Shown here: in pieces, positions 44,335-61,373 of the stretch | Position numbering within the stretch: the first letter of the stretch is position 1 | How the letters are laid out: each line of letters starts with the position of its first letter | Origin: Megaleporinus macrocephalus | Lineage: Eukaryota > Chordata > Actinopteri > Characiformes > Anostomidae | Direction: 5' to 3' | Assembly (NCBI GenBank): GCA_021613375.1 | Contig: CM038716.1 | Span: 10,867,667-10,931,666 of the forward strand | Length of the DNA: 64,000 nucleotides | Translations under genes and position numbers: made by a program | The notes under the pieces: model-generated | Told to the model about the DNA's origin: nothing | The model's database searches: none | The model's input: the letters and a program-made list of their open reading frames with translations, nothing else

Positions 44335-46375
44335 ATTCTTTATTAGTGTAATACAGTGTTCAGGTATGTTACTGAGTGATCTGCTGAGAGTCTACAGGCT
44401 TTATTAGTGTAATACAGTGTTCAGGTATGTTACTGAATGATCTGCTGAGAGTCTACAGGCTTTATTAGTGTAATACAGTGTTCAGGTATGTTACTGAATG
44501 ATCTGCTGAGAGTCTCCAGGCTTTATTAGTGTAATACAGTGTTCAGGTATGTTACTGAATGATCTGCTGAGAGTCTACAGGCTTTATTAGTGTAACACAG
44601 TGTTCAGGTATGTTACTGAATGATCTGCTGAGAGTCTACAGGCTTTATTAGTGTAAGACAGTGTTCAGGTATGTTACTGATTGATCTGCTGAGAGTCTAC
44701 AGGCTTTATTAGTGTAATACAGTGTTCAGGTATGTTACTGAACGTTCTGCTGAGAGTCTGCAAGCTTTATTAGTGTAATACAGTGTTCAGGTATGTTACT
44801 GAACGTTCTGCTGAGAGTCTACAGGCTTTATTCGTGTAATACATTGTTCAGGTATGTTACTGAATGATCTGCTGAGAGTCTACAGGCTTGATTAGTGTAA
44901 TACAGTGTTCAGGTATGTTACTGAACGTTCTGCTGAGAGTCTGTAAGCTTTATTAGTGTAATACAGTGTTCAGGTATGTTACTGAACGTTCTGCTGAGAG
45001 TCTACAGGCTTTATTAGTGTAATAAAGTGTTCAGGTATGTTACTGAATGATCTGCTGAGAGTCTACAGGCTTTATTAGTGTAATACAGTGTTCAGGTATG
45101 TTACTGAATGATCTGCTGAGAGTCTACAGGCTTTATTAGTGTAAGACAGTGTTCAGGTATGTTACTGATTGATCTGCTGAGAGTCTACAGGGTTTATTAG
45201 TTTAATATAGTGTTCAGGTATGTTACTGAACGTTCTGCTGAGAGTCTGCAAGCTTTATTAGTGTAAGACAGTGTTCAGGTATGTTACTGAACGTTCTGCT
45301 GAGAGTCTACAGGCTTTATTCGTGTAATACAGTGTTCAGGTATGTTACTGAACGTTCTGCTGAGAGTCTGCAAGCTTTATTAGTGTAAGACAGTGTTCAG
45401 GTATGTTACTGAATGATCTGCTGAGAGTCTACAGGCTTTATTAGTGTAATACAGTGTTCAGGTATATTACTGAACGTTCTGCTGAGAGTCTGTAAGCTTT
45501 ATTAGTGTAATACAGTGTTCAGGTATGTTACTGATTGATCTGCTGAGAGTCTACAGGCTTTATTAGTGTAATAAAGTGTTCAGGTATGTTACTGAATGAT
45601 CTGCTGAGAGTCTACAGGCTTTATTAGTGTAATACAGTGTTCAGGTATGTTACTGAATGATCTGCTGAGAGTCTACAGGCTTTATTAGTGTAATACAGTG
45701 TTCAGGTATGTTACTGAATGATCTGCTGAGAGTCTACAGGCTTTATTAGTGTAATACAGTGTTCAGGTATGTTACTGAACGTTCTGCTGAGAGTCTGTAA
45801 GCTTTATTAGTGTAATACAGTGTTCAGGTATGTTACTGATTGACCTGCTGAGAGTCTACAGTCTTTATTAATGTAATACAGTGTTCAGGTATGTTACTGA
45901 ATGATATGCTGAGAGTCTACAGGCTTTATTAGTGTAATACAGTGTTCAGGTATGTTACTGAACATTCTGCTGAGAGTCTTCAGGCTTTATTAGTGTAAGA
46001 CAGTGTTCAGGTATGTTACTGAATGATCTGCTGAGAGTCTACAGGCTTTATTAATGTAATACAGTGTTCAGGTATGTTACTGAATGATCTGCTGAGAGTC
46101 TACAGGCTTTATTAGTGTAATACAGTGTTCAGGTATGTTACTGAACATTCTGTTGAGAGTCTTCAGGCTTTATCAGTGTAATACAGTGTTCAGGTATGTT
46201 ACTGAATGGTCTGCTGAGAGTCTACAGGCTTTATTAGTGTAATACAGTGTTCAGGTATGTTACTGAATGATCTGCTGAGAGTCTACAGGCTTTATTAGTG
46301 TAATACAGTGTTCAGGTATGTTACTGAATGATCTGCTGAGAGTCTACAGGCTTTATTAGTGTAATAAAGTGTTTG
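44335..46375. repeat. 61-bp satellite, copy C (about 33 units)
   Basis: The same unit as in B, with additional local variants such as GAGAGTCTGCAAGCTTTATT and GAGAGTCTGTAAGC that are absent from B. The arrays in B and C therefore have not been fully homogenised with each other. Confidence 0.95.
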
Positions 46376-46749
46376 GTAACTGTAACTATGCAGTGATGTA
46401 TATATTAATATATAATATTGTTTAATCTGTGTTTGTATGTATCTATGTGTAAACATATGTTCTGATTCTAAACTCCACCTGATCCAGTTTAGAAAGTGTT
46501 TTTAGTGTTAATCAGTTTTACAAGTGTTCAGCTTTACAGTCATACGAGTCTTTTATTAGTATCTACTGAAGTTAATAATCAACCACACACTTTTACAGCT
46601 TTTACACTCACTGACCCCCAAAAACTGATACTTGTAGCACAATTATGATAATTAGTAACTCATGTAGTCTCTCCATTGTCCTGGTCCACTAAACCATAAA
46701 TACATTCTCTACCTTAACATTCATTTATCAACACTGAACACACTTTTAC
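46376..46749. other. Spacer between 61-bp and 37-bp arrays, unit C
   Basis: Conserved counterpart of 20991-21324. No gene was seen. Confidence 0.6.
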
Positions 46750-49700
46750 ACTCAACACACTTCCTACATCACATACATCATTAAACACTGAACACACTTC
46801 CTACATCACATACATAATTAAACACTGAACACACTTCCCACATCACATACATCATTAAACACTGAACACACTTCCTACATCACATACATCATTAAACACT
46901 GAACTCACTTCCTACATCACATACATCATTAAACACTGAACACACTTCCTACATCACATACATCATTAAACACTGAACTCACTTCCTACATCACATACAT
47001 CATTAAACACTGAACACACTTCCTACATCACATACATCATTAAACACTGAACTCACTTCCTACATCACCTACATCATTAAACACTGAACACACTTCCTAC
47101 ATCACATACATCATTAAACACTGAACTCACTTCCTACATCACCTACATCATTAAACACTGAACACACTTCTTACATCACATACATCATTAAACACTGAAC
47201 ACACCTCCTACATCACCTACATCACTAAACACTGAAAACACTTCCTACATCACATACATCACTAAACACTGAACACACTTCCTACATCACATACATCATT
47301 AAACACTGAACACACTTCCTACATCACATACATCATTAAACACTGAACACACCTCCTACATCACCTACATCACTAAACACTGAACACACTTCCTACATCA
47401 CCTACATCACTAAACACTGAACACACTTCCTACATCACATACATCATTAAACACTGAACTCATTTTCTACATCACATACATCACTAAACACTGAACACAC
47501 TTCCTACATCACATACATCATTAAACACTGAACACAATTCCTACATCACATACATCATTAAACACTGAACACACTTCCTACATCACATACATCATTAAAC
47601 ACTGAACACACTTCCTACATCACATACATCATTAAACACTGAACACACTTCCTACATCACATACATCATTAAACACTGAACACACTTCCTACATCACATA
47701 CATCACTAAACACTGAACACACTTCCTACATCACATACATCATTAAACACTGAACACAATTCCTACATCACATACATCATTAAACACTGAACACACTTCC
47801 TACATCACATACACCATTAAACACTGAACACACTTCCTACATCACATACATCATTAAACACTGAACACACTTCCTACATCACATACATCATTAAACACTG
47901 AACACACATCCTACATCACATACATCATTAAACACTCAACACACTTCCCACATCACATACATCATTAAACACTCAACACACTTCCTACATCACATACATC
48001 ATTAAACACTGAACACACTTCCTACATCACATACATCATTAAACACTGAACACACTTCCTACATCACATACAACATTAAACACTGAACACACTTCCTACA
48101 TCACATACATCATTAAACACTGAACACACCTCCTACATCACATACATATCTAAACACTGAACACACTTCCTACATCACATACATCACTAAACACTGAACA
48201 CACTTCCTACATCACATACATCATTAAACACTGAACACACATCCTACATCACATACATCATTAAACACTCAACACACTTCCTACATCACATACATCACTA
48301 AACACTGAACACACTTCCTACATCACATACATCATTAAAGACTGAACACACTTCCTACATCACATACATCACTAAACACTGAACACACTTCCTACATCAC
48401 ATACACCACTAAACACTGAACACACTTCCTACATCACATACATCATTAAACACTCAACACACTTCCTACATCACATACGTCATTAAACACTGAACACACT
48501 TCCTACATCACATACGTCACTAAACACTGAACACACATCCTACATCACATACATCATTAAACACTCAACACACTTCCTACATCACATACATCATTAAACA
48601 CTCAACACACATCCTACATCACATACATCATTAAACACTCAACACACTTCCTACATCACATACATCATTAAACACTGAACACACTTCCTACATCACATAC
48701 ATCATTAAACACTGAACACACTTCCTACATCATATACATCATTTAACACTGAACACACTTCCTACATCACATACATCACTAAACATTAAAGACACTTACT
48801 ACATCACATAGATTATTAAACACTGAACACACTTTCTACATCACATACATCACTAAACACTGAACACACCTCCTACATCACATACATCACTAAACACTGA
48901 ACACACTTCCTACATCACATACATCATTAAAGACTGAACACACTTCCTACATCACATACATCACTAAACACTGAACACACTTCCTACATCACATACACCA
49001 CTAAACACTGAACACACTTCCTACATCACATACATCACTAAACACTGAACACACTTCCTACATCACATACATCATTAAACACTCAACACACTTCCTACAT
49101 CACATACATCACTAAACACTGAACACACTTCCTACATCACATAAATCATTAAACACTGAACATAATTCCTACATCACATACATCATTAAACACTGAACAC
49201 ACTTCCTACATCACATACATCATTAAACACTCAACACACTTCCTACATCACATACATCATTAAACACTCAACACACTTCCTACATCACATACATCATTAA
49301 ACACTCAAAACACTTCCTACATCACATACATCATTAAACACTCAACACACTTCCTACATCACATACATCATTAAACACTGAACACACTTCCTACATCACA
49401 TACATCATTAAACACTCAACACACTTCCTACATCACATACATCACTAAACACTGAACAAACTTCCTACATCACATACATCACTAAACACTGAACACACTT
49501 CCTACATCACATACATCATTAAACACTCAACACACTTCCTACATCACATACATCATTAAACACTCAACACACTTCCTACATCACATACATCATTAAACAC
49601 TCAACACACTTCCTACATCACATACATCATTAAACACTCAACACACTTCCTACATCACATACATCATTAAACACTGAACACACTTCCTACATCACATACA

Positions 49701-52700
49701 TCATTAAACACTGAACACACTTCCTACATCATATACATCATTTAACACTGAACACACTTCCTACATCACATACATCACTAAACACTAAACACACTTACTA
49801 CATCACATAGATTATTAAACACTGAACACACTTTCTACATCACATACATCACTAAACACTGAACACACCTCCTACATCACATACATCACTAAACACTGAA
49901 CACACTTTCTACATCACATACATCATTAAAGACTGAACACACTTCCTACATCACATACATCACTAAACACTGAACACACTTCCTACATCACATACACCAC
50001 TAAACACTGAACACACTTCCTACATCACATACATCACTAAACACTGAACACACTTCCTACATCACATACATCATTAAACACTCAACACACTTCCTACATC
50101 ACATACATCACTAAACACTGAACACACTTCCTACATCACATACATAATTAAACACTGAACACACTTCCTACATCACATACATCATTAAACACTGAACACA
50201 CTTCCTACATCACATACACCATTAAACACTGAACAAACTTCCTACATCACCTACATCATTAAACACTGAACACACTTCCTACATCACATACATCACTAAA
50301 CACTGAACACACTTCCTACATCACATACATCACTAAACACTGAACACACTTTCTACATCACATACATCATTAAACACTGAATACACTTCCTACATCACAT
50401 ACATAATTAAACACTGAACACACTTCCTACATCACATACATCACTAAACACTGAACACACCTTATACATCACATACATCATTAAACACTGAACACACATC
50501 CTACATCACATACATCATTAAACACTCAACACACTTCCTACATCACATACATCATTAAACACTCAACACACTTCCTACATCACATACATCATTAAACACT
50601 GAATACTCTTCCTACATCACATACATCATTAAACACTGAACACACTTCCTACATCACATACATCACTAAACACTGAACACACTTCCTACATCACATACAT
50701 CATTAAACACTCAACACACTTCCTACATCACATACATCACTAAACACTGAACACACTTCCTACATCACATACATCATTAAACACTGAACACAATTCCTAC
50801 ATCACATACATCATTAAACACTGAACACACTTCCTACATCACATACACCATTAAACACTGAACAAACTTCCTACATCACATACATCATTAAACACTGAAC
50901 ACACTTCCTACATCACATACATCACTAAACACTGAACACACTTCCTACATCACATACATCACTAAACACTGAACACACTTTCTACATCACATACATCATT
51001 AAACACTGAATACACTTCCTACATCACATACATAATTAAACACTGAACACACTTCCTACATCACATACATCACTAAACACTGAACACACTTCCTACATCA
51101 CATACATCACTAAACACTGAACACACCTTATACATCACATACATCATTAAACACTGAACACACATCCTACATCACATACATCATTAAACACTCAACACAC
51201 TTCCTACATCACATACATCATTAAACACTCAACACACTTCCTACATCACATACATCATTAAACACTGAACACACATCCTACATCACATACATCATTAAAC
51301 ACTCAACACACTTCCCACATCACATACATCATTAAACACTCAACACACTTCCTACATCACATACATCATTAAACACTGAACACACTTCCTACATCACATA
51401 CATAATTAAACACTGAACACACTTCCTACATCACATACATCATTAAACACTGAACACACTTCCTACATCACATACATCATTAAACACTGAACACACTTCC
51501 TACATCACATACATATCTAAACACTGAACACACTTCCTACATCACATACATCACTAAACACTGAACACACTTCCTACATCACATACATCACTAAACACTG
51601 AACACACTTCCTACATCACATACATCATTAAACACTGAACACACATCCTACATCACATACATCATTAAACACTGAACACACTTCCTACATCACATACATC
51701 ATTAAACACTCAACACACTTCCTACATCACATACATCATTAAACACTGAACACACTTCCTACATCACATACATCATTAAACACTGAACACACTTCCTACA
51801 TCATATACATCATTTAACACTGAACACACTTCCTACATCACATACATCACTAAACACACTTACTACATCACATAGATTATTAAACACTGAACACACTTTC
51901 TACATCACATACATCACTAAACACTGAACACACCTCCTACATCACATACATTACTAAACACTGAACACACTTCCTACATCACATACATCATTAAAGACTG
52001 AAAACACTTCCTACATCACATACATCACTAAACACTGAACACACTTCCTACATCACATACACCACTAAACACTGAACACACTTCCTACATCACATACATC
52101 ACTAAACACTGAACACACTTCCTACATCACATACATCATTAAACACTCAACACACTTCCTACATCACATACATCACTAAACACTGAACACACTTCCTACA
52201 TCACATACATCATTAAACACTGAACACAATTCCTACATCACATACATCATTAAACACTGAACACACTTCCTACATCACATACATCATTAAACACTGAACA
52301 CACTTCTTACATCACATACATCATTAAACACTGAACACACTTCCTACATCACATACATCATTAAACACTGAACACACTTCCTACATCACATACATCATTA
52401 AACACTGAACACACTTCCTACATCACATACATCATTAAACACTGAACACACTTCCTACATCACATACATCACTAAACACTAAACACACTTACTACATCAC
52501 ATAGATTATTAAACACTGAACACACTTCCTACATCATATACATCATTTAACACTGAACACACTTCCTACATCACATACATCACTAAACACTAAACACACT
52601 TACTACATCACATAGATTATTAAACACTGAACATACTTTCTACATCACATACATCACTAAACACTGAACACACCTCCTACATCACATACATCACTAAACA

Positions 52701-55700
52701 CTGAACACACATCCTACATCACATACATCATTAAACACTGAACACACTTCTTACATCACATACATCATTAAACACTCAACACACTTCCTACATCACATAC
52801 ATAATTAAACACTGAACACACTTCTTACATCACATACATCACTAAACACTGAACACACATCCTACATCACATACATAATTAAACACTGAACACACTTCTT
52901 ACATCACATACATCATTAAACACTGAACACACTTCCTACATCACATACATCATTAAACACTGAACACACTTCTTACATCACATACATCACTAAACACTGA
53001 ACACACATCCTACATCACATACATAATTAAACACTGAACACACTTCTTACATCACATACATCATTAAACACTGAACACACCTCCTACATCACATACATCA
53101 CTAAACACTGAACACACATCCTACATCACATACATCATTAAACACTGAACACACTTCTTACATCACATACATCATTAAACACTGAACACACTTCTTACAT
53201 CACATACATCATTAAACACTGAACACACTTCCTACATCACATACATCATTAAACACTGAACACACTTCTTACATCACATACATCACTAAACACTGAACAC
53301 ACATCCTACATCACATACATCATTAAACACTGAACACACTTCTTACATCACATACATCACTAAACACTGAACACACATCCTACATCACATACATCATTAA
53401 ACACTGAACACACTTCTTACATCACATACATCACTAAACACTGAACACACTTCCTACATCACATACATCATTAAAGACTGAACACACTTCCTACATCACA
53501 TACATCACTAAACACTGAACACACTTCCTACATCACATACATCACTAAACACTGAACACACTTCCTACATCACATACATCATTAAACACTGAACACACTT
53601 CCTACATCACATACATCATTAAACACTGAACACACTTCCTACATCACATACATCATTAAACACTGAACACACCTCCTACATCACCTACATCACTAAACAC
53701 TGAACACACTTCCTACATCACATACACCACTAAACACTGAACACACTTCCTACATCACATACATCACTAAACACTGAACACACCTCCTACATCACATACA
53801 TCACTAAACACTGAACACACCTCCTACATCACATACATCACTAAACACTGAACACACTTTCTACATCACATACATCATTAAAGACTGAACACACTTCCTA
53901 CATCACATACATCATTAAACACTCAACACACTTCCTACATCACATACATCATTAAACACTGAACACACTTCCTACATCACATACATCATTAAACACTCAA
54001 CACACTTCCTACATCACATACATCACTAAACACTGAACAAACTTCCTACATCACATACATCACTAAACACTGAACACACTTCCTACATCACATACATCAT
54101 TAAACACTCAACACACTTCCTACATCACATACATCATTAAACACTCAACACACTTCCTACATCACATACATCATTAAACACTCAACACACTTCCTACATC
54201 ACATACATCATTAAACACTCAACACACTTCCTACATCACATACATCATTAAACACTGAACACACTTCCTACATCACATACATCATTAAACACTGAACACA
54301 CTTCCTACATCATATACATCATTTAACACTGAACACACTTCCTACATCACATACATCACTAAACACTAAACACACTTACTACATCACATAGATTATTAAA
54401 CACTGAACACACTTTCTACATCACATACATCACTAAACACTGAACACACCTCCTACATCACATACATCACTAAACACTGAACACACTTTCTACATCACAT
54501 ACATCATTAAAGACTGAACACACTTCCTACATCACATACATCACTAAACACTGAACACACTTCCTACATCACATACATCACTAAACACTGAACACACTTC
54601 CTACATCACATACATCATTAAACACTCAACACACTTCCTACATCACATACATCACTAAACACTGAACACACTTCCTACATCACATACATAATTAAACACT
54701 GAACACACTTCCTACATCACATACATCATTAAACACTGAACACACTTCCTACATCACATACACCATTAAACACTGAACAAACTTCCTACATCACCTACAT
54801 CATTAAACACTGAACACACTTCCTACATCACATACATCACTAAACACTGAACACACTTCCTACATCACATACATCACTAAACACTGAACACACTTTCTAC
54901 ATCACATACATCATTAAACACTGAATACACTTCCTACATCACATACATAATTAAACACTGAACACACTTCCTACATCACATACATCACTAAACACTGACA
55001 CACCTTATACATCACATACATCATTAAACACTGAACACACATCCTACATCACATACATCATTAAACACTCAACACACTTCCTACATCACATACATCATTA
55101 AACACTCAACACACTTCCTACATCACATACATCATTAAACACTGAATACTCTTCCTACATCACATACATCATTAAACACTGAACACACTTCCTACATCAC
55201 ATACATCACTAAACACTGAACACACTTCCTACATCACATACATCATTAAACACTCAACACACTTCCTACATCACATACATCACTAAACACTGAACACACT
55301 TCCTACATCACATACATCATTAAACACTGAACACAATTCCTACATCACATACATCATTAAACACTGAACACACTTCCTACATCACATACACCATTAAACA
55401 CTGAACAAACTTCCTACATCACATACATCATTAAACACTGAACACACTTCCTACATCACATACATCACTAAACACTGAACACACTTTCTACATCACATAC
55501 ATCATTAAACACTGAATACACTTCCTACATCACATACATAATTAAACACTGAACACACTTCCTACATCACATACATCACTAAACACTGAACACACTTCCT
55601 ACATCACATACATCACTAAACACTGAACACACCTTATACATCACATACATCATTAAACACTGAACACACATCCTACATCACATACATCATTAAACACTCA

Positions 55701-58700
55701 ACACACTTCCTACATCACATACATCATTAAACACTCAACACACTTCCTACATCACATACATCATTAAACACTGAACACACATCCTACATCACATACATCA
55801 TTAAACACTCAACACACTTCCCACATCACATACATCATTAAACACTCAACACACTTCCTACATCACATACATCATTAAACACTGAACACACTTCCTACAT
55901 CACATACATAATTAAACACTGAACACACTTCCTACATCACATACATCATTAAACACTGAACACACTTCCTACATCACATACATCATTAAACACTGAACAC
56001 ACTTCCTACATCACATACATATCTAAACACTGAACACACTTCCTACATCACATACATCACTAAACACTGAACACACTTCCTACATCACATACATCACTAA
56101 ACACTCAACACACTTCCTACATCACATACATCCTTAAACACTGAACACACATCCTACATCACATACATCGTTAAACACTGAACACACTTCTTACATCACA
56201 TACATCATTAAACACTCAACACACTTCCTACATCACATACATCATTAAACACTGAACACACTTCCTACATCACATACATCATTAAACACTGAACACACTT
56301 CCTACATCATATACATCATTTAACACTGAACACACTTCCTACATCACATACATCACTAAACACACTTACTACATCACATAGATTATTAAACACTGAACAC
56401 ACTTTCTACATCACATACATCACTAAACACTGAACACACCTCCTACATCACATACATTACTAAACACTGAACACACTTCCTACATCACATACATCATTAA
56501 AGACTGAAAACACTTCCTACATCACATACATCACTAAACACTGAACACACTTCCTACATCACATACACCACTAAACACTGAACACACTTCCTACATCACA
56601 TACATCACTAAACACTGAACACACTTCCTACATCACATACATCATTAAACACTCAACACACTTCCTACATCACATACATCACTAAACACTGAACACACTT
56701 CCTACATCACATACATCATTAAACACTGAACACAATTCCTACATCACATACATCATTAAACACTGAACACACTTCCTACATCACATACATCATTAAACAC
56801 TGAACACACTTCTTACATCACATACATCATTAAACACTGAACACACTTCCTACATCACATACATCATTAAACACTGAACACACTTCCTACATCACATACA
56901 TCATTAAACACTGAACACACTTCCTACATCACATACATCATTAAACACTGAACACACTTCCTACATCACATACATCACTAAACACTAAACACACTTACTA
57001 CATCACATAGATTATTAAACACTGAACACACTTCCTACATCATATACATCATTTAACACTGAACACACTTCCTACATCACATACATCACTAAACACTAAA
57101 CACACTTACTACATCACATAGATTATTAAACACTGAACATACTTTCTACATCACATACATCACTAAACACTGAACACACCTCCTACATCACATACATCAC
57201 TAAACACTGAACACACATCCTACATCACATACATCATTAAACACTGAACACACTTCTTACATCACATACATCATTAAACACTCAACACACTTCCTACATC
57301 ACATACATAATTAAACACTGAACACACTTCTTACATCACATACATCACTAAACACTGAACACACATCCTACATCACATACATAATTAAACACTGAACACA
57401 CTTCTTACATCACATACATCATTAAACACTGAACACACTTCCTACATCACATACATCATTAAACACTGAACACACTTCTTACATCACATACATCACTAAA
57501 CACTGAACACACATCCTACATCACATACATAATTAAACACTGAACACACTTCTTACATCACATACATCATTAAACACTGAACACACCTCCTACATCACAT
57601 ACATCACTAAACACTGAACACACATCCTACATCACATACATCATTAAACACTGAACACACTTCTTACATCACATACATCATTAAACACTGAACACACTTC
57701 TTACATCACATACATCATTAAACACTGAACACACTTCCTACATCACATACATCATTAAACACTGAACACACTTCTTACATCACATACATCACTAAACACT
57801 GAACACACATCCTACATCACATACATCATTAAACACTGAACACACTTCTTACATCACATACATCACTAAACACTGAACACACATCCTACATCACATACAT
57901 CATTAAACACTGAACACACTTCTTACATCACATACATCACTAAACACTGAACACACTTCCTACATCACATACATCATTAAAGACTGAACACACTTCCTAC
58001 ATCACATACATCACTAAACACTGAACACACTTCCTACATCACATACATCACTAAACACTGAACACACTTCCTACATCACATACATCATTAAACACTGAAC
58101 ACACTTCCTACATCACATACATCATTAAACACTGAACACACTTCCTACATCACATACATCATTAAACACTGAACACACCTCCTACATCACCTACATCACT
58201 AAACACTGAACACACTTCCTACATCACATACACCACTAAACACTGAACACACTTCCTACATCACATACATCACTAAACACTGAACACACCTCCTACATCA
58301 CATACATCACTAAACACTGAACACACCTCCTACATCACATACATCACTAAACACTGAACACACTTTCTACATCACATACATCATTAAAGACTGAACACAC
58401 TTCCTACATCACATACATCACTAAACACTGAACACACTTCCTACATCACATACACCACTAAACACTGAACACACTTCCTACATCACATACATCACTAAAC
58501 ACTGAACACACTTCCTACATCACATACATCATTAAACACTGAACACACTTCCTACATCACATACATCATTAAACACTGAACTCACTTCCTACATCACATA
58601 CATCATCAAACACTCAACACACTTCCTACATCACATACATCATTAAACACTGAACACACTTCCTACATCACATACATCACTAAACACTGAACACACTTCC

Positions 58701-59580
58701 TACATCACATACACCATTAAACACTGAACACACTTCCTACATCACATACATCACTAAACACTGAACACACTTCCTACATCACATACATCACTAAACACTG
58801 AACACACTTCCTACATCACATACACCATTAAACACTGAACACACTTCCTACATCACATACATCATTAAACACTGAATACTCTTCCTACATCACATACATC
58901 ACTAAACACTGAACACACTTCCTACATCACATACATCATTAAACACTGAACACACCTCCTACATCACATACATCATTAAACACTGAACACACTTCCTACA
59001 TCACATACATCATTAAACACTGAACTCACTTCCTACATCACATACATCATTAAACACTCAACACACTTCCCACATCACATACACCATTAAACACTGAACA
59101 CACTTCCTACATCACATACATCATTAAAGACTGAACACACTTCCTACATCACATACATCATTAAACACTGAACACACTTCCTACATCACATACATCATTA
59201 AACACTGAACACACCTCCTACATCACATACATCATTAAACACTGAACACACTTCCTACATCACATACATCATTAAACACTGAACTCACTTCCTACATCAC
59301 ATACATCATTAAACACTCAACACACTTCCTACATCACATACATCATTAAAGACTGAACACACTTCCTACATCACATACATCATCAAACACTCAACACACT
59401 TCCGACATCACATACATCATTAAACACTGAACTCACTTCCTACATCACATACATCATCAAACACTGAACACACTTCCTACATCACATACATCATTAAACA
59501 CTCAACACAATTCCTACATCACATACATCATTAAACACTGAACACATTTCCTACATCACATACATTATTAAACACTGTAC
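46750..59580. repeat. 37-bp satellite, copy C (about 347 units, 12.8 kb)
   Basis: One continuous array of the CTTCCTACATCACATACATC / ATTAAACACTGAACACA unit. It has many diagnostic variants (CACTAAACAC, CATTAAAGAC, TACACCACT, TACATAATT, CATAGATTATT, CATATACATCATTTAAC). These recur in the same order over long distances, showing higher-order structure. It has no genes and no open frames of note. Confidence 0.97.
49320..58415. repeat. ~4.5-kb tandem higher-order duplication inside the 37-bp array
   Basis: The block at about 49320-53905 recurs at about 53905-58415. Rare variants keep a constant offset: CATATACATCATTTAAC at 49729 and 54310 (offset 4581), at 51801 and 56307 (4506), and CATTAAAGACTG near 53461 and 57967 (4506). 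The two offsets differ by about two 37-bp units, so one indel separates the copies. Confidence 0.8.
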
Positions 59581-59744
59581 ACCTCGTGTTTCTATTGGAG
59601 AACACTGGCATGTACATCACACACCCATGTACCAGTTACCTGAACCCAGCGCTCACAGGTGAACACACGTCTGGCTGAACTTTAGAAATTAGCACCTGAG
59701 CTCCATAAAGAAAACACAGGGTCCACATCTTGGTTGGCAGAACA

Positions 59745-61109
59745 ATGGAGGCTGATGGACGAAGAGGACGAGGAAGAGGAAGAGCGACAGCAAACATCAC
59801 TGATGAGATCCGATCACTTTGGTTGACCATGTTATGAATCATGGGTTGAGTTGTCGGGGGGCTGGGCAGACGCTCCAGCCTAACGTGAGCTGTTACACTG
59901 CAGCAAACATCATCCAGACGTTTGGAGATGAGAAGAAGTGAGTAGACCTACTACTGAACTCCCACAGCTGAACTGTGTCCACCACTGTACTACTGCAGTG
60001 TAGAATCAGTACTTACAGTCACTTACAGTCACGTTTCATTACAAACCCCTCACATCATGTTTCTGCAGAGCTGCTAGACCACCTTCACTGGAGGAAGAAG
60101 ACGTCTGTTCACCCCAGAGCAGCAAGAGACCACCATTAACACGATCAGAGACCACAATAGCACACATTCACCACAACTACAACAGCAGCACATCATTACC
60201 CACAACACCACACTCAGCTACATCCACTCAGTGAGCTTATCTGCGCTGGGTGGTCTCCTGAAAACACATCCAGACCACATGAAGCAGATCTACAGGGTTC
60301 TGTTCCAGCACAGCTCTGACGGAGTGAAGCAGCTGCAGTATGAATATGTGCTAGTACGCTGTGCTGTCCTCTCACTGGTCCTGTAATCCACTGTCCTGTG
60401 GAACACAACACTGAGTACTGAATGTCTGTCTCATACTTTCATACAATACTGGACTGGTGGGTTTCAGAGAGTGATGGAGTTGGTGGTGATGTTGCTGCAG
60501 TGGAACACAAGCTCCTGTACTTTGATGAAGCTGCAGATGAAGGAACATCTTGGAACTCTGTGCCATCGTCAGTGTCCCTGGGCAGCAGGGGGGCAACATC
60601 AATCAGCGTGTGCAGCCATTATCCAGAATGGTGTTGTTCATCCTGATGCCACTCTTGGTCCCTACAACACTGACCACCTCATCATCTTCCTCAACACACT
60701 ACCCAACACACTCCTTCCCTTCACCAGTGGAACCAGAGCTGTCCGGGTTTGGTGTCGTCTGGTACAAAGTAAGTTCTCACCGGGTTACTCAAGTACTGAA
60801 CTGGTTCACTGAGCACCCACAGTTCATTGTTCACCTGCTGCCAGACTCTCTGTTCCACTATCCTACGGAGGAGATCTTAAACATGGAGGTGGAGGGTCTA
60901 TGTTCCCACCAACCCCACAGCATGTACCTCTTCTCCAGGTGATGGAGGAAGCTTGTGGGGACGTTGATGAGGAAGCTTGCCAGAGCTGGATAAGTCACTC
61001 CAGAAGCTTCGTCCCTCGCTGTCTGGCCATACAGGAAATTCTCTGTGATGGTGATGAGGGTCAGACCCAGAGAGGAGACGAGGTGCAGCTTATTTTCTTT
61101 TGTTTTTGA
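59745..61109 (+). pseudogene. Decayed DDE transposase, copy C (longest)
   Basis: Starts MEADGRRGRGRGRATANI. It retains a block at about 60705-60890 missing from A and B that encodes TSGTRAVRVWCRLVQ and FIVHLLPDSLFHYPTEEI-like residues, matching the region of the second and third catalytic positions of the family. A WDN-type acidic position is replaced there (VWCRLV), and frameshifts remain, so it is inactive. The end is open to TGA at 61109. Confidence 0.7.
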
Positions 61110-61131
61110 CTTACAAGCCTATTTTGTTATG

Positions 61132-61373
61132 TACACCGATCAGCCAGAACATTAATAGCACCTCCTTGTATCTACACACATTGCCTGCTTCATCAGCTCC
61201 ACTGACCATGTAGGAGCTCCACTTCCAGACTGTAGTTCATCTGATTCTCTAAATACATTGTTTATCCTCTTTTACCCTGTTCATTAATGGTCAGGACCCC
61301 CACAGGACCACCACAGAGCAGGTACTATTAGGGAAGTGGATCATTCTCTGCACTACAGTGACACTGACATGGT
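61132..61373 (+). mobile_element. Half of a palindromic fish DNA element, unit C
   Basis: Same as 23542-23783, followed by (GTAT)n. Confidence 0.6.

Noticed and set aside
46750..59580. CRISPR-like array of regular repeats
   Set aside because: Repeats are contiguous 37-bp units with no unique spacers, in a vertebrate setting; it is a satellite.
22369..61109. Functional transposase genes in the array
   Set aside because: All three copies contain stops, frameshifts and deletions, and a key acidic position looks replaced even in the longest copy.
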